In this document: positions 16,921 through 25,872 of the stretch, one piece after another | Numbering within the stretch: the stretch's first letter is position 1 | Layout of the letters: the number at the start of each line of letters is the position of its first letter | NCBI RefSeq assembly: GCF_022807995.1 | Contig: NZ_CP094351.1 | Coordinates: 4,247,001 to 4,311,000 of the forward strand | Origin: Pseudomonas orientalis | GTDB taxonomy: Bacteria > Pseudomonadota > Gammaproteobacteria > Pseudomonadales > Pseudomonadaceae | DNA: 64,000 nt | Reading direction: 5' to 3' | Notes under the pieces: generated by a model | Databases searched by the model: none | Told to the model about the DNA's origin: nothing | What the model saw: the letters and a program-made list of their open reading frames with translations, nothing else | Program-made: the position numbers and the translations under genes

Positions 16921-19296
16921 TTACGCGGACGCTTGGCCTTCGGCGAGGAAGAACCAGGTTTCCAGCACGGAATCGGGGTTCAGCGAGACGCTTTCGATAC
17001 CCTGTTCCATCAGCCATCTGGCCAGGTCAGGGTGATCGGAAGGGCCCTGGCCGCAGATACCGATGTACTTGCCGGCCTTGTTACAGGCCTGGATGGCGTT
17101 GGACAGCAGCTTCTTGACCGCAGGATTTCGCTCGTCGAACAGGTGAGCGATGATCCCGGAGTCACGGTCCAGGCCCAGGGTCAGCTGGGTCAGGTCGTTG
17201 GAGCCAATGGAGAAACCGTCGAAGAACTCCAGGAATTCTTCGGCCAGGATCGCGTTGGACGGCAACTCGCACATCATGATCACGCGCAGGCCGTTTTCGC
17301 CGCGGGTCAGACCGTTTTCGGCCAGCAGGTCAACCACCTGACTCGCCTCGCCCAAGGTACGCACGAACGGCACCATGATTTCGACGTTGGTCAGCCCCAT
17401 CTCGTTGCGCACACGCTTGAGGGCGCGGCATTCGAGTTCGAAACAGTCACGGAAGGCTTCGCTGATGTAACGCGAGGCGCCACGGAAACCCAGCATCGGG
17501 TTTTCTTCTTCCGGCTCGTAGAGCTTGCCGCCGATCAGGTTGGCGTATTCGTTGGACTTGAAGTCCGACAGGCGCACGATGACCTTTTTCGGGTAGAACG
17601 CCGCCGCCAGGGTGCTGATGCCTTCCACCAGCTTCTCGACGTAGAAGCCTACCGGGTCGTTGTAACCGGCGATGCGCTTGTCGACGCTTTCCTTGATCTC
17701 CAGCGGCAGGCCGTCGTAGTTCAACAGGGCCTTGGGGTGCACGCCGATCATGCGGTTGATGATGAATTCCAGGCGGGCCAGGCCCACACCGGCGTTCGGC
17801 AACTGCGCGAAGTCGAAGGCGCGGTCCGGGTTGCCGACGTTCATCATGATCTTGAACGGCAGGTCCGGCATGGCGTCGATGGAGTTCTGCTTGATGTCGA
17901 AGCCCAGCTCGCCTTCGAAGATGAAGCCGGTGTCGCCTTCGGCGCAGGACACCGTCACACCCTGGCCGTCTTTCAACAGCTGGGTGGCGTTGCCGCAACC
18001 GACAACCGCAGGAATCCCCAGTTCACGGGCGATGATCGCCGCGTGGCACGTGCGCCCACCACGGTTGGTGACGATAGCGCTGGCGCGCTTCATCACCGGC
18101 TCCCAGTCCGGATCGGTCATGTCGGAGACCAGCACGTCACCCGGCTGGACTTTGTCCATTTCGGACACGTCCTTGATGATGCGTACCTTGCCGGCGCCGA
18201 TGCGCTGGCCGATGGCACGGCCTTCCACCAGCACGGTGCCGGTTTCCTTGAGCAGGTAGCGTTCCATGACGTTGGCCGAGGTGCGGCTCTTAACGGTCTC
18301 GGGACGGGCCTGCACGATGTACAGCTTGCCGTCGTCACCGTCCTTGGCCCACTCGATGTCCATCGGGCACTTGTAGTGCTTCTCGATGATCATCGCCTGT
18401 TTGGCCAGCTCGCTGACTTCAGCGTCGCTCAGGCAGAAACGCGCACGCTCGGCCTTGTCGACCTCAACGGTCTTGACCGAACGACCGGCCTTGGCCTCGT
18501 CGCCGTAGATCATCTTGATCGCCTTGCTGCCCAGGTTGCGGCGCAGGATAGCCGGACGGCCGGCTTCAAGGGTGTGCTTGTGGACGTAGAATTCGTCCGG
18601 GTTCACCGCACCTTGTACGACGGTTTCGCCCAGGCCGTAAGCGCCGGTGATAAACACCACGTCACGGAAGCCCGACTCGGTATCGAGGGTGAACATCACG
18701 CCGGCGGTGCCGGTTTCCGAACGCACCATGCGCTGCACACCGGCAGACAAGGCCACCAGCTTGTGGTCGAAACCCTGGTGCACGCGGTAGGAAATCGCGC
18801 GGTCATTGAACAGCGAGGCGAATACTTCCTTGGCCGCGCGGATCACGTTTTCCACGCCGCGGATGTTCAGGAAGGTTTCTTGCTGGCCGGCGAAGGAGGC
18901 GTCCGGCAAGTCTTCGGCGGTGGCCGAGGAGCGCACGGCGACGGCCATGTCCGGGTTACCGGCGGACAAGGTGGCGAAGGCGGTGCGAATTTCTTCGTTG
19001 AGCTTTTCGGGAAATTCGGCGTCCATGATCCATTGGCGGATCTGGGCGCCGGTTTTGGCCAGGGCGTTGACGTCATCGACGTCCAGGGCGTCCAGCGCGG
19101 CGTGGATCTGGGCGTTGAGGCCGCTCAGCTCGAGGAAATCACGGTAAGCCTGGGCCGTGGTGGCGAAACCACCCGGCACCGAGACACCGGCGCCTGCAAG
19201 ATTACTGATCATCTCGCCGAGGGATGCGTTCTTGCCCCCCACATGCTCTACATCATGGACGCCGAGCTTATCGAGGGAAACTACGTACTCTACCAA
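16921..19296 (-). CDS. ppsA: Phosphoenolpyruvate synthase
   Basis: A 791-residue pyruvate, water dikinase that makes PEP from pyruvate and ATP in gluconeogenesis. The N-terminal ATP-grasp domain begins VEYVVSLDKLGVHDVEHVGGKNASLGEM. The phosphohistidine domain is TNRGGRTCHAAIIARELG (catalytic His). The C-terminal TIM barrel includes GSNDLTQLTLGLDRDS and CGQGPSDHP. Length is normal. It diverges from ppsR, its regulator, across a 178-base gap. Confidence 0.97.
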   Translation of the reverse strand: MVEYVVSLDKLGVHDVEHVGGKNASLGEMISNLAGAGVSVPGGFATTAQAYRDFLELSGLNAQIHAALDALDVDDVNALAKTGAQIRQWIMDAEFPEKLNEEIRTAFATLSAGNPDMAVAVRSSATAEDLPDASFAGQQETFLNIRGVENVIRAAKEVFASLFNDRAISYRVHQGFDHKLVALSAGVQRMVRSETGTAGVMFTLDTESGFRDVVFITGAYGLGETVVQGAVNPDEFYVHKHTLEAGRPAILRRNLGSKAIKMIYGDEAKAGRSVKTVEVDKAERARFCLSDAEVSELAKQAMIIEKHYKCPMDIEWAKDGDDGKLYIVQARPETVKSRTSANVMERYLLKETGTVLVEGRAIGQRIGAGKVRIIKDVSEMDKVQPGDVLVSDMTDPDWEPVMKRASAIVTNRGGRTCHAAIIARELGIPAVVGCGNATQLLKDGQGVTVSCAEGDTGFIFEGELGFDIKQNSIDAMPDLPFKIMMNVGNPDRAFDFAQLPNAGVGLARLEFIINRMIGVHPKALLNYDGLPLEIKESVDKRIAGYNDPVGFYVEKLVEGISTLAAAFYPKKVIVRLSDFKSNEYANLIGGKLYEPEEENPMLGFRGASRYISEAFRDCFELECRALKRVRNEMGLTNVEIMVPFVRTLGEASQVVDLLAENGLTRGENGLRVIMMCELPSNAILAEEFLEFFDGFSIGSNDLTQLTLGLDRDSGIIAHLFDERNPAVKKLLSNAIQACNKAGKYIGICGQGPSDHPDLARWLMEQGIESVSLNPDSVLETWFFLAEGQASA

Positions 19297-19474
19297 GGTG
19301 ATCTCTCCACTTTCTGTGTTGGAAAAGCTCAGGACGCGGCTTGCTCAGTAGGAGCGAACGCCAACGCTTGTGGCCTGGACCTGGAAAATAAGTGAGAATG
19401 CGGCCCACTGCGGGACAGCAAAATCGCGCCTATCATATCCAAGATTCGCCATCAGCTTAAGGCCCAGGGCTCAA
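19297..19474. promoter_or_regulatory. Divergent intergenic region ppsA/ppsR
   Basis: 178 bases between the two start codons. A GGAGAGATCACC stretch (minus strand) precedes ppsA as its ribosome site. I see no clear palindromic operator. The region is expected to hold both promoters. Confidence 0.5.
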
Positions 19475-20293
19475 ATGAAACGATCTGCTTTCTTTATTTC
19501 CGATGGCACCGGCATCACGGCCGAAACACTGGGCCAGAGCCTGCTCGCGCAGTTCGAAAACATTACCTTCGCCAAATTCACGCGGCCTTATATAGACAGC
19601 GTGGATAAAGCGCGGGCCATGGTACAACAAATCAATCTGGCGGCTGAAAAAGACGGCTGCCGCCCGATCATTTTCGACACCATCGTCAATCAGGACATTC
19701 GTGAGATTCTCGCAACGTCGAATGGTTTCATGATCGACATTTTCTCCACGTTCCTGGCGCCATTGGAACAGGAGCTGAGCGAACATTCCTCTTACTCCGT
19801 CGGAAAGTCCCATTCCATTGGCCATAACTCCAATTATATGGAGCGTATCGAAGCGGTGAACTTCGCCCTCGACAACGACGACGGCGCCCGTACGCACTAC
19901 TACGACAAGGCCGACCTGATCCTGGTGGGCGTGTCGCGCTGCGGCAAGACACCGACCTGCCTGTACATGGCCATGCAATTCGGTATCCGCGCGGCCAACT
20001 ACCCGCTGACCGAAGACGACATGGAACACCTGACGCTACCCGCCGCCCTGCGCGCGCATTCGCACAAGCTGTTCGGCCTGACCATCGACCCGGACCGCCT
20101 CACCGCGATCCGCAATGAGCGCAAGCCCAACAGCCGCTACTCCAGCTATGCCCAGTGCGAATTCGAAGTACGCGAAGTGGAAAATCTGTTCCGTCGCGAG
20201 AATATTGCGCACATCAATTCCACGCATTTTTCAGTGGAAGAGATATCGGCGAAGATTCTGGTGGAGAAGGGTGTGGAGCGGCGGTTCAAGTGA
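19475..20293 (+). CDS. ppsR: PEP synthase regulatory protein (kinase/pyrophosphorylase)
   Basis: A 272-residue DUF299 protein. It carries SDGTGITAETLG at the N-terminus and the P-loop GVSRCGKTPT; many homologues have Ser in place of this Cys. It reversibly phosphorylates a threonine in PEP synthase next to the catalytic His, using ADP as phosphate donor. Head-to-head placement with ppsA supports the role. A weak ribosome site (AAGGCCC) precedes the ATG at 19475; in-frame upstream ATGs would add a non-conserved segment. Confidence 0.95.
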   Translation: MKRSAFFISDGTGITAETLGQSLLAQFENITFAKFTRPYIDSVDKARAMVQQINLAAEKDGCRPIIFDTIVNQDIREILATSNGFMIDIFSTFLAPLEQELSEHSSYSVGKSHSIGHNSNYMERIEAVNFALDNDDGARTHYYDKADLILVGVSRCGKTPTCLYMAMQFGIRAANYPLTEDDMEHLTLPAALRAHSHKLFGLTIDPDRLTAIRNERKPNSRYSSYAQCEFEVREVENLFRRENIAHINSTHFSVEEISAKILVEKGVERRFK

Positions 20294-20342
20294 CCTGCAT
20301 TGCCCTATCGGTGTGAACGAAATTTCTGGTACGCCGCTGAAC

Positions 20343-20504
20343 CTGTGGGAGGGGGCCTGCCCCCGATGGCGGTGGCCAGCCACCTGATGCACTGGCTGAC
20401 ACTCAGCGATCGGGGGCAAGCCCCCTCCCACATTTGATCTTCGCTGCTTTGAGCATTTCGTTCGCGTAACTGACTGGCATTAGGGCAAGCCCCCTCCCAC
20501 ACGA
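20343..20504. repeat. REP family I: inverted pair plus a third half-element
   Basis: GTGGGAGGGGGCCTGCCCCC (from 20345) is answered by an inverted copy ending at 20432, separated by a 50-base spacer, the architecture of a REPIN. A third half-element, TTAGGGCAAGCCCCCTCCCAC, ends at 20500 and carries the variant TGACTGGCATTAGGGC end. It fills the gap between ppsR and the MocR gene. Confidence 0.9.
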
Positions 20505-20523
20505 CCGAATTGTGTCAGTCTGG

Positions 20524-21951
20524 CTAGAGGTGGAATCTTCCCCCGCCCTGCCCCAGCGCCGTCGCCAGCGCATCGAAACCCGCACGCAACAACTGATCGT
20601 CCCCCGATGTGTTACAGATACTCGCCCGAATAAACTGCGGCACCGCCGTCTGCCCCACGGCAAACGCCTCGGCGGTCGCGATCAGGTAATTGTTCTGCTT
20701 GAGTTCCGCCTCGATTTCCGACGCGCGCCAGGGTTCCGGCACCTCGATCCAGAAATGCGGGCTGTTGAGGTGAGTACGGTACTGCAGTCCGCTCAGTAAG
20801 CCCTCGACCAAGGACTTGCGCCGGCTTATCTCGTTGATCTGCTGGCGCAGCAGGTATTGCGCCGTGCCGTTTTCGATCCATTGGGTCGCCAGTTCCAGTG
20901 TCACCGGGGTAGCCATCCAGCAGGTCGAACGCAACGCCGCCGAAATCCGGCTGACCAGCGCCGGCGGCGCATGCACATAGCCCACGCGCAGCCCGGCCGA
21001 TACCGCCTTGCTCAAGCTGCTGATCAGGATCGTACGCTCAGGGGCGAAGTAACTCAGGGGCGGGGGACGATCCTCCACCAGCACCCCGTGGGCTTCATCT
21101 TCCAGAATCAGCAGATTATGTTCACGACAGACCTTGGCCAACGCTTCACGGCGTGGGACCGACAGCACTGCGGTTGTAGGATTCTGGATCGTCGGCGTGC
21201 AGTACAAGGCCGAAATCCGGTGATTTCGACAGACTTCGTCCAGCGCGCCCGGCAGCACACCTTCTTCATCCATCTCCAGCCCGATCAGCCGCACACCCAG
21301 CATACGCGCGGCGGTGATCAGCCCTGGGTAGGTCAGTTGCTCGGTGACCACCGTGTCGCCTGCGCGCAGCAGCGCCATCATCGCGCAAAGCAAGCCGTGC
21401 TGGCCGCCATTGACGCAGATGACCTGCTCGGGAATCGGATGGAAGTCGCGCTGCACCAGCCACTGCGCACCGGCCTCGCGGTAGCGCGGCAGGCCCGCAT
21501 CCGGGGTATAGGCGCTGATGTCCTGAAGAAATTTGCCGTTGGTCGACAGGGTCTGGAAGCTCTGGGCAAGGAATACCGTTTCCTGCCCCGGAATATGCAT
21601 GTTGCGGCTCATGTCGAAGTACTGGCGTGGCTCCTCGCTGACGTTGCGAAAGCCTTCATCACGCTGGCGCTCCATCCCGCGCTTGCGTACGAAAGTGCCG
21701 TCACCCACGCGCGCCACCACCAACCCCAACCGCTCAAGCTCACCGTAGGCCCGGCTGATGGTGCCGATGGTCACGCCCAGATTGTCGGAAAGCACCCGAT
21801 GGGGCGGCAGTTTTCTTCCCGGCTCAATCGTGCCTTCAAGGATGCCCCTTTCCATGACATCGGACAGGCGCTTGTACTTTACGCCCTGACCGTTGGACAA
21901 CCCCTCACGCATAATTGACACCATGTCAATATTTGTTTTGACAGTCATCAT
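20524..21951 (-). CDS. MocR-type GntR/aminotransferase regulator
   Basis: A 475-residue fusion of an N-terminal GntR winged helix (about 20-90, with PHRVLSDNLGVTIGTISRAYGELERLG) and a fold-type I aminotransferase domain. The PLP lysine is in LISSLSKAVSAG, and SxxGGQHGL and YCTPTIQNPT are also conserved. MocR proteins respond to an amino-acid-like ligand through PLP and bind direct repeats. The gene diverges from the exporter-fusion-cysM-like operon, and GTTCAAT repeats lie in the gap. I infer that it controls that operon. The start is ATG 21951; a second Met directly follows. Confidence 0.88.
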   Translation of the reverse strand: MMTVKTNIDMVSIMREGLSNGQGVKYKRLSDVMERGILEGTIEPGRKLPPHRVLSDNLGVTIGTISRAYGELERLGLVVARVGDGTFVRKRGMERQRDEGFRNVSEEPRQYFDMSRNMHIPGQETVFLAQSFQTLSTNGKFLQDISAYTPDAGLPRYREAGAQWLVQRDFHPIPEQVICVNGGQHGLLCAMMALLRAGDTVVTEQLTYPGLITAARMLGVRLIGLEMDEEGVLPGALDEVCRNHRISALYCTPTIQNPTTAVLSVPRREALAKVCREHNLLILEDEAHGVLVEDRPPPLSYFAPERTILISSLSKAVSAGLRVGYVHAPPALVSRISAALRSTCWMATPVTLELATQWIENGTAQYLLRQQINEISRRKSLVEGLLSGLQYRTHLNSPHFWIEVPEPWRASEIEAELKQNNYLIATAEAFAVGQTAVPQFIRASICNTSGDDQLLRAGFDALATALGQGGGRFHL

Positions 21952-21976
21952 TCGCCCTAATAGTGTGCTTTTGCGG

Positions 21977-22027
21977 GTTCAATCAGCGGATTGAATCACT
22001 TATAACAAGTTCAATATAGAGTTCAAT
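21977..22027. promoter_or_regulatory. GTTCAAT direct repeats and promoter between MocR gene and operon
   Basis: GTTCAAT occurs three times in the same direction, at 21977, 22009 and 22021, with an inverted GATTCAAT-like copy (ATTGAATC) at 21990-21997. A plus-strand promoter fits among them: TTGAAT (21991-21996), 18-base spacer, TATAGA (22015-22020). Direct repeats of this kind are typical MocR operators. The call is by inspection. Confidence 0.6.
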
Positions 22028-22051
22028 TCCGGCTCAGGGAAGCAATAAACG

Positions 22052-23002
22052 ATGCCAATGTCCGCCGTTCTTGAAAACACCGCAAAAACCAAAACCCGGA
22101 AACAGTGGCTGGCCGGCGTGATCACCAGCGTCATGTTCCTGATCGTGTGCCTGAGCTGGGGCACCACCTGGCTGGGCATCAAGATCGCGGTGGAAAGCGT
22201 GCCGCCGCTGACGTCAGCAGGCCTGCGCTTCCTGATCGCCTTCCCGTTGTTCCTGTGTTTTGCCCTGGTGCGCCGTGAGCCGATTCTGTTCCCGCGGGAA
22301 AGCCGCTGGTTCTTCGTGTTCGTGACCCTGTCCTACTTCAGCATTCCCTATTACCTGCTCAACTATGGCGAGATGCACGTCTCGTCCGGCCTGACAGCCC
22401 TGCTGTTCAGCTGCATGCCGGTGTTCATCCTGATCTTCTCCGCGTTGTTCCTGCGTGAGCGCATCTACCTGTCTCAGGTGGTGGGCATCGGCATTGGTTT
22501 CGGCAGCCTCTACATGATCATCAAGAGCCAGGGCCTGCACCTGGACCACGCCGAATTCTTCGGCGTACTGGCGATTTTGACCGCCGCGATCATGCACGCG
22601 TTGTGCTACGTGATCACCAAGCAAAAGGGCAGCGCCATCAGTGTGATCACCTACAACACCCTGCCCATCGGCATTGCCGGCCTGATGCTGTTCATGGCCG
22701 GCCTGTGGTTTGAAACCCCGACCTTCGACGCCATCACCCTGCGCTCCTGGAGCGCACTGTTCTACCTGGGGCTGGTGGCTTCGGTGGGTGGGTTCATTGT
22801 GTATTTCATGCTGCTCAAGCGCCTGAGCCCGATCATCCTGTCATTCGTGTTCATCATCTTCCCGGTGTTTGCGGTGATCATCGGCGCCTGGTACGAAGGC
22901 GTGGCGATTTCCCGTGACCTGATGCTGTACTCGGCGATCCTGCTGGCCGGTTTTGCAATCACCAAATTGCCCATTGAAAAACTGCTGGCGAAGAAAAATT
23001 GA
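22052..23002 (+). CDS. EamA/DMT-family exporter
   Basis: A 316-residue membrane protein with ten predicted helices in two repeated halves of five, including CLSWGTTWLGIKIAVESVPP, a hallmark of the EamA domain. Family members export amino acids and their derivatives, such as O-acetylserine and cysteine (EamA/YdeD of E. coli). As first gene of an operon with cysteine-type enzymes it is likely to export a product or toxic intermediate; that is inference. The start could also be ATG 22058, two codons in. It overlaps the leader of the next gene, whose ATG follows 24 bases after its stop. Confidence 0.87.
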   Translation: MPMSAVLENTAKTKTRKQWLAGVITSVMFLIVCLSWGTTWLGIKIAVESVPPLTSAGLRFLIAFPLFLCFALVRREPILFPRESRWFFVFVTLSYFSIPYYLLNYGEMHVSSGLTALLFSCMPVFILIFSALFLRERIYLSQVVGIGIGFGSLYMIIKSQGLHLDHAEFFGVLAILTAAIMHALCYVITKQKGSAISVITYNTLPIGIAGLMLFMAGLWFETPTFDAITLRSWSALFYLGLVASVGGFIVYFMLLKRLSPIILSFVFIIFPVFAVIIGAWYEGVAISRDLMLYSAILLAGFAITKLPIEKLLAKKN

Positions 23003-23025
23003 CCCTCGACCCAAGCGAGAGAAAC

Positions 23026-24888
23026 ATGGACGTCCTCCGCCCCACCGCCCTGGAACAGATCTACGCCCACGCAAGCGGCAGCTATCCCGAGGAGTGCTGC
23101 GGCTTCATCTTCGCCGACGGCAGTGTGTACCTGGGCAGTAATATCCAGAACGAGCTGCACCACAGGAATCCGCAGATGTACCCGCGCAGCGCGGCCAACG
23201 GCTACACCTTTTCAGTCGCCGACACGCTGCTGATGAACAAGGCGTTTTGCAGCGACAACCCGGTGGTGGTGATCTACCACTCGCACCCGGATGTCGGTGC
23301 CTATTTCAGTGCTGAAGACCAGGACAAGGCGCTGTTTCTGGGCGAGCCGATCTACCCCGTCAGCTACCTGGTGGTGGATGTTCGCCAGGGCCGGGCCCTG
23401 GGGTCCAAGCTGTTTGCCTGGGATGGCAAACAGTTCGCCCTTCAACCTTTCAACGACCTGCACACGGAGTTGTCCATGAACGCTGTCTCTTTCCCCGACA
23501 TTCTGGTTCGCGTGGCCAAGCTGCCGCAATCGACCCTCAAGGGCGCCGGATCGACATTGCGCGAAGTCATTGAAAATCTCTGCGACCACCACCCGCAGCT
23601 GCGCCAGCACCTGTTTCACGAAAAAAACCAACAGCTCAAGGAACACTTCCTGTTCACCGCCGAGGAAGAACTGATCGCTGCCGACGACCCGCTGCCCGAA
23701 CAAGCCCGGATCGAAGTGCTGCTCGCCACCTCCGGCGGCATCGACGTCGACACCCTGAGCAACGAAGAAGTGCAACGTTACGTACGCCACATCACTCTGC
23801 CTGGTGTCGGCCGTGAGGGTCAGTTGAACCTGAAAAAAGCCAGGGTGCTGATCATCGGCACCGGCGGCCTGGGCTCCCCCATCAGCCTGTACCTGGCGGC
23901 GGCCGGCATCGGCACCCTGGGGCTGGTGGACTTCGATGTGGTGGAAAGCAGCAACCTGCAACGCCAGATCGTACATGGCAACAGCACCCTGGGCATGCCC
24001 AAGGTGGAGTCCGCCAGGCAGCGTTTGCAGGATCTGAACCCGTACATCCGAATCAACACACACAACACCGCGCTCGATACCGACAACGCCCTGGAACTGG
24101 TGGGTGCCTACGACCTGGTGATCGACGGCACGGACAATTTCGATACCCGCTACCTGGTCAATGATGCCTGCGTGCAGTTGGGCAAACCCCTGGTATACGG
24201 CGCCATCTACCGCTTCGACGGGCAAATCAGTGTGTTCAACCACAAAGGCGGGCCGTGCTACCGCTGCCTGTTCCCCAAGGCCCCACCCGCAGAGCTGGCA
24301 CCCAACTGCAGCGCCGGCGGGGTCATCGGCGTGTTGCCGGGGGTGATCGGCATGATCCAGGCGACTGAGGCGATAAAGCTGCTGATCGGCATTGGCGAAT
24401 CCTTGTCCGGGCGCTTGATGCGCTTCGATGCGCTGGCCATGAAATTCAGCGAGATCCGCTTCAAGCGCCGCCCCGACTGCCCGTGCTGCTCTGACCGCCG
24501 CCACAGCGAGGCCGCCACCCCAGCAGTGTGCGCGGATGCCGTGCCGAGCCAACCGTCCCTGGCCGAAGAACGCTACATCGAGCCTCGCGTGCTCAAGCAA
24601 GTGATCGACAACCACCGCAGCGCCGATGTCTTGCTCGACGTACGCGACGCCAGCGAGCTGGAAGTATGCAAATTGCCGGGCGTGGTGCACATCCCCCTGG
24701 CCGAGCTGGATAAGCAGCTCGATAGCCTGAGCCGCGACAACACGCATTACCTGATCTGCTACGCCGGCACCCGCGCCGAGCAGGCCGCCAGCACCTTGCT
24801 GGCGGCGGGCTTCGCCAATACCAAAGTGCTGCGGGGCGGCATGAAACATTGGGTGCGCGATGTTGAACCCGCCATGCCGCTGTACTGA
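23026..24888 (+). CDS. Four-domain fusion: JAMM peptidase, CysO/MoaD-like carrier, ThiF/MoeB E1, rhodanese
   Basis: A 620-residue chain. JAMM/MPN+ metallopeptidase, 1-150: Glu22 or Glu23, His85-Ser-His87, Ser95, Asp98. Ubiquitin-like sulfur carrier of MoaD/CysO type, 151-238, with TLREVIENLCDHHPQLR and a terminal Gly237-Gly238. ThiF/MoeB-like E1, about 240-490: GTGGLGS at 278-284, zinc cysteines 411, 414, 485 and 488, NCSAGG with Cys428. Rhodanese, about 520-620: Cys578 in CYAGTRA. All catalytic residues look intact. Known separate proteins (Mec+, CysO, MoeZ) carry out the same steps in Mycobacterium, where CysO-thiocarboxylate feeds CysM. Here the carrier's Gly-Gly is buried inside the chain, so cleavage would be needed. 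The start is ATG 23026 after GCGAGAGAAAC; TTG 22999 is possible. Confidence 0.9.
   Translation: MDVLRPTALEQIYAHASGSYPEECCGFIFADGSVYLGSNIQNELHHRNPQMYPRSAANGYTFSVADTLLMNKAFCSDNPVVVIYHSHPDVGAYFSAEDQDKALFLGEPIYPVSYLVVDVRQGRALGSKLFAWDGKQFALQPFNDLHTELSMNAVSFPDILVRVAKLPQSTLKGAGSTLREVIENLCDHHPQLRQHLFHEKNQQLKEHFLFTAEEELIAADDPLPEQARIEVLLATSGGIDVDTLSNEEVQRYVRHITLPGVGREGQLNLKKARVLIIGTGGLGSPISLYLAAAGIGTLGLVDFDVVESSNLQRQIVHGNSTLGMPKVESARQRLQDLNPYIRINTHNTALDTDNALELVGAYDLVIDGTDNFDTRYLVNDACVQLGKPLVYGAIYRFDGQISVFNHKGGPCYRCLFPKAPPAELAPNCSAGGVIGVLPGVIGMIQATEAIKLLIGIGESLSGRLMRFDALAMKFSEIRFKRRPDCPCCSDRRHSEAATPAVCADAVPSQPSLAEERYIEPRVLKQVIDNHRSADVLLDVRDASELEVCKLPGVVHIPLAELDKQLDSLSRDNTHYLICYAGTRAEQAASTLLAAGFANTKVLRGGMKHWVRDVEPAMPLY
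23466..23478 (+). promoter_or_regulatory. Possible internal ribosome site at the JAMM/carrier junction
   Basis: GGAG at 23466-23469 lies six bases before an in-frame ATG at 23476, which is residue 151, the first residue of the carrier domain. Initiation here would give a 470-residue carrier-E1-rhodanese protein lacking the peptidase. Confidence 0.45.
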
Positions 24889-24902
24889 CCGGGGGTCGAC
24901 CG

Positions 24903-25817
24903 ATGCTGCATAACTCGATTCTCGACGTAATCGGCCAAACCCCGATCGTGCGTCTGGCACAGTTTTCCGAAGATCTCGGCATCGAGGTCTACGCCAAGCT
25001 GGAATCCCTCAACCCGGGCGGCAGCCACAAGGCGCGCATCGCCCTGGGCATGATCCTCGACGCCGAACGCCGTGGCGTGCTGATGCGCGACTGCGGGCAA
25101 ACCATCATCGAACCCAGTGGTGGCAATACCGGCATCGGCCTGGTGATGGCCGGCAATGTGCTCGGCTACAAGGTGGTGCTGGTGATTCCGGACAACTACA
25201 GCCCGGAAAAACAGAAGCTGCTGCGCCTGTATGGCGCCAGGGTTGTGCTGTCGGACAGCCGCCTGGGTAACAACTCCCACGGCGAGAAGTGCATGGAGCT
25301 GCTGTTGGAAAATCCCAATTACGTGATGCTCAACCAGCAACGCAACGGCGCCAATCCGCAGACCCACCGCGACACCACCGCGCCGGAGATCCTCCGCGTC
25401 TTTGGCGAGCGGCGTGTGGACTACTTCGTCAGCGGCATCGGCACCGGTGGGCATATCACCGGTATCGGCGAAACCCTCAAGGCCGCCTGGCCGGCACTGC
25501 GCGTGATGGGTGTGGAGCCGGAGGAGTGCGACCTGCTCAAGGACCGGCACGCCCCGCACGCCATCCAGGGCCTGTCGATCGGCCTGATCCCGAGCATTCT
25601 CAACCTGGACGTACTGGACGGCATGCTCAAGGTGTCGCATGGGGCGTGCCTGGAGATGATCAAACGCATCATGCGCACCGACGCCATCAGCCTGGGGCTG
25701 TCTTCGGCCGCCAACATGGTCGCCATCGCCCAGCTCGCCCCGCAACTGCCGCCCGAAACGGTGGTGCTGACCATGGTCTACGACAATGCCGATAGCTACC
25801 TGCCCAGTTTCGAATAA
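24903..25817 (+). CDS. CysK/CysM-like PLP beta-replacement enzyme
   Basis: A 304-residue fold-type II PLP enzyme. The PLP lysine is Lys43 in NPGGSHKARIA; the phosphate-binding loop is GTGGHITG. The substrate loop reads EPSGGNTG (70-77), whereas cysteine synthases usually have EPTSGNTG or EPSSGNTG, so one Ser is Gly. The serine near the PLP pyridine nitrogen is also changed (YDNADSYL near the C-terminus). It would take a sulfur donor, probably the carrier thiocarboxylate from the fusion upstream, and O-acetylserine from the acetyltransferase downstream. The nucleophile and product may differ from cysteine. It begins 14 bases after the fusion stop. Confidence 0.85.
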   Translation: MLHNSILDVIGQTPIVRLAQFSEDLGIEVYAKLESLNPGGSHKARIALGMILDAERRGVLMRDCGQTIIEPSGGNTGIGLVMAGNVLGYKVVLVIPDNYSPEKQKLLRLYGARVVLSDSRLGNNSHGEKCMELLLENPNYVMLNQQRNGANPQTHRDTTAPEILRVFGERRVDYFVSGIGTGGHITGIGETLKAAWPALRVMGVEPEECDLLKDRHAPHAIQGLSIGLIPSILNLDVLDGMLKVSHGACLEMIKRIMRTDAISLGLSSAANMVAIAQLAPQLPPETVVLTMVYDNADSYLPSFE

Positions 25818-25872
25818 CCGGTTATCCATCCAACCAGAATGCGGGGGTGCCTCCATGGGAGGCTTTATCGAC

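Noticed and set aside
16504..19395. A 963-codon open frame on the plus strand opposite ppsA
   Set aside because: It mirrors ppsA on the other strand; high GC3 in Pseudomonas keeps antisense frames open. It has no ribosome site and reads as low-complexity His/Gln/Val/Gly protein.
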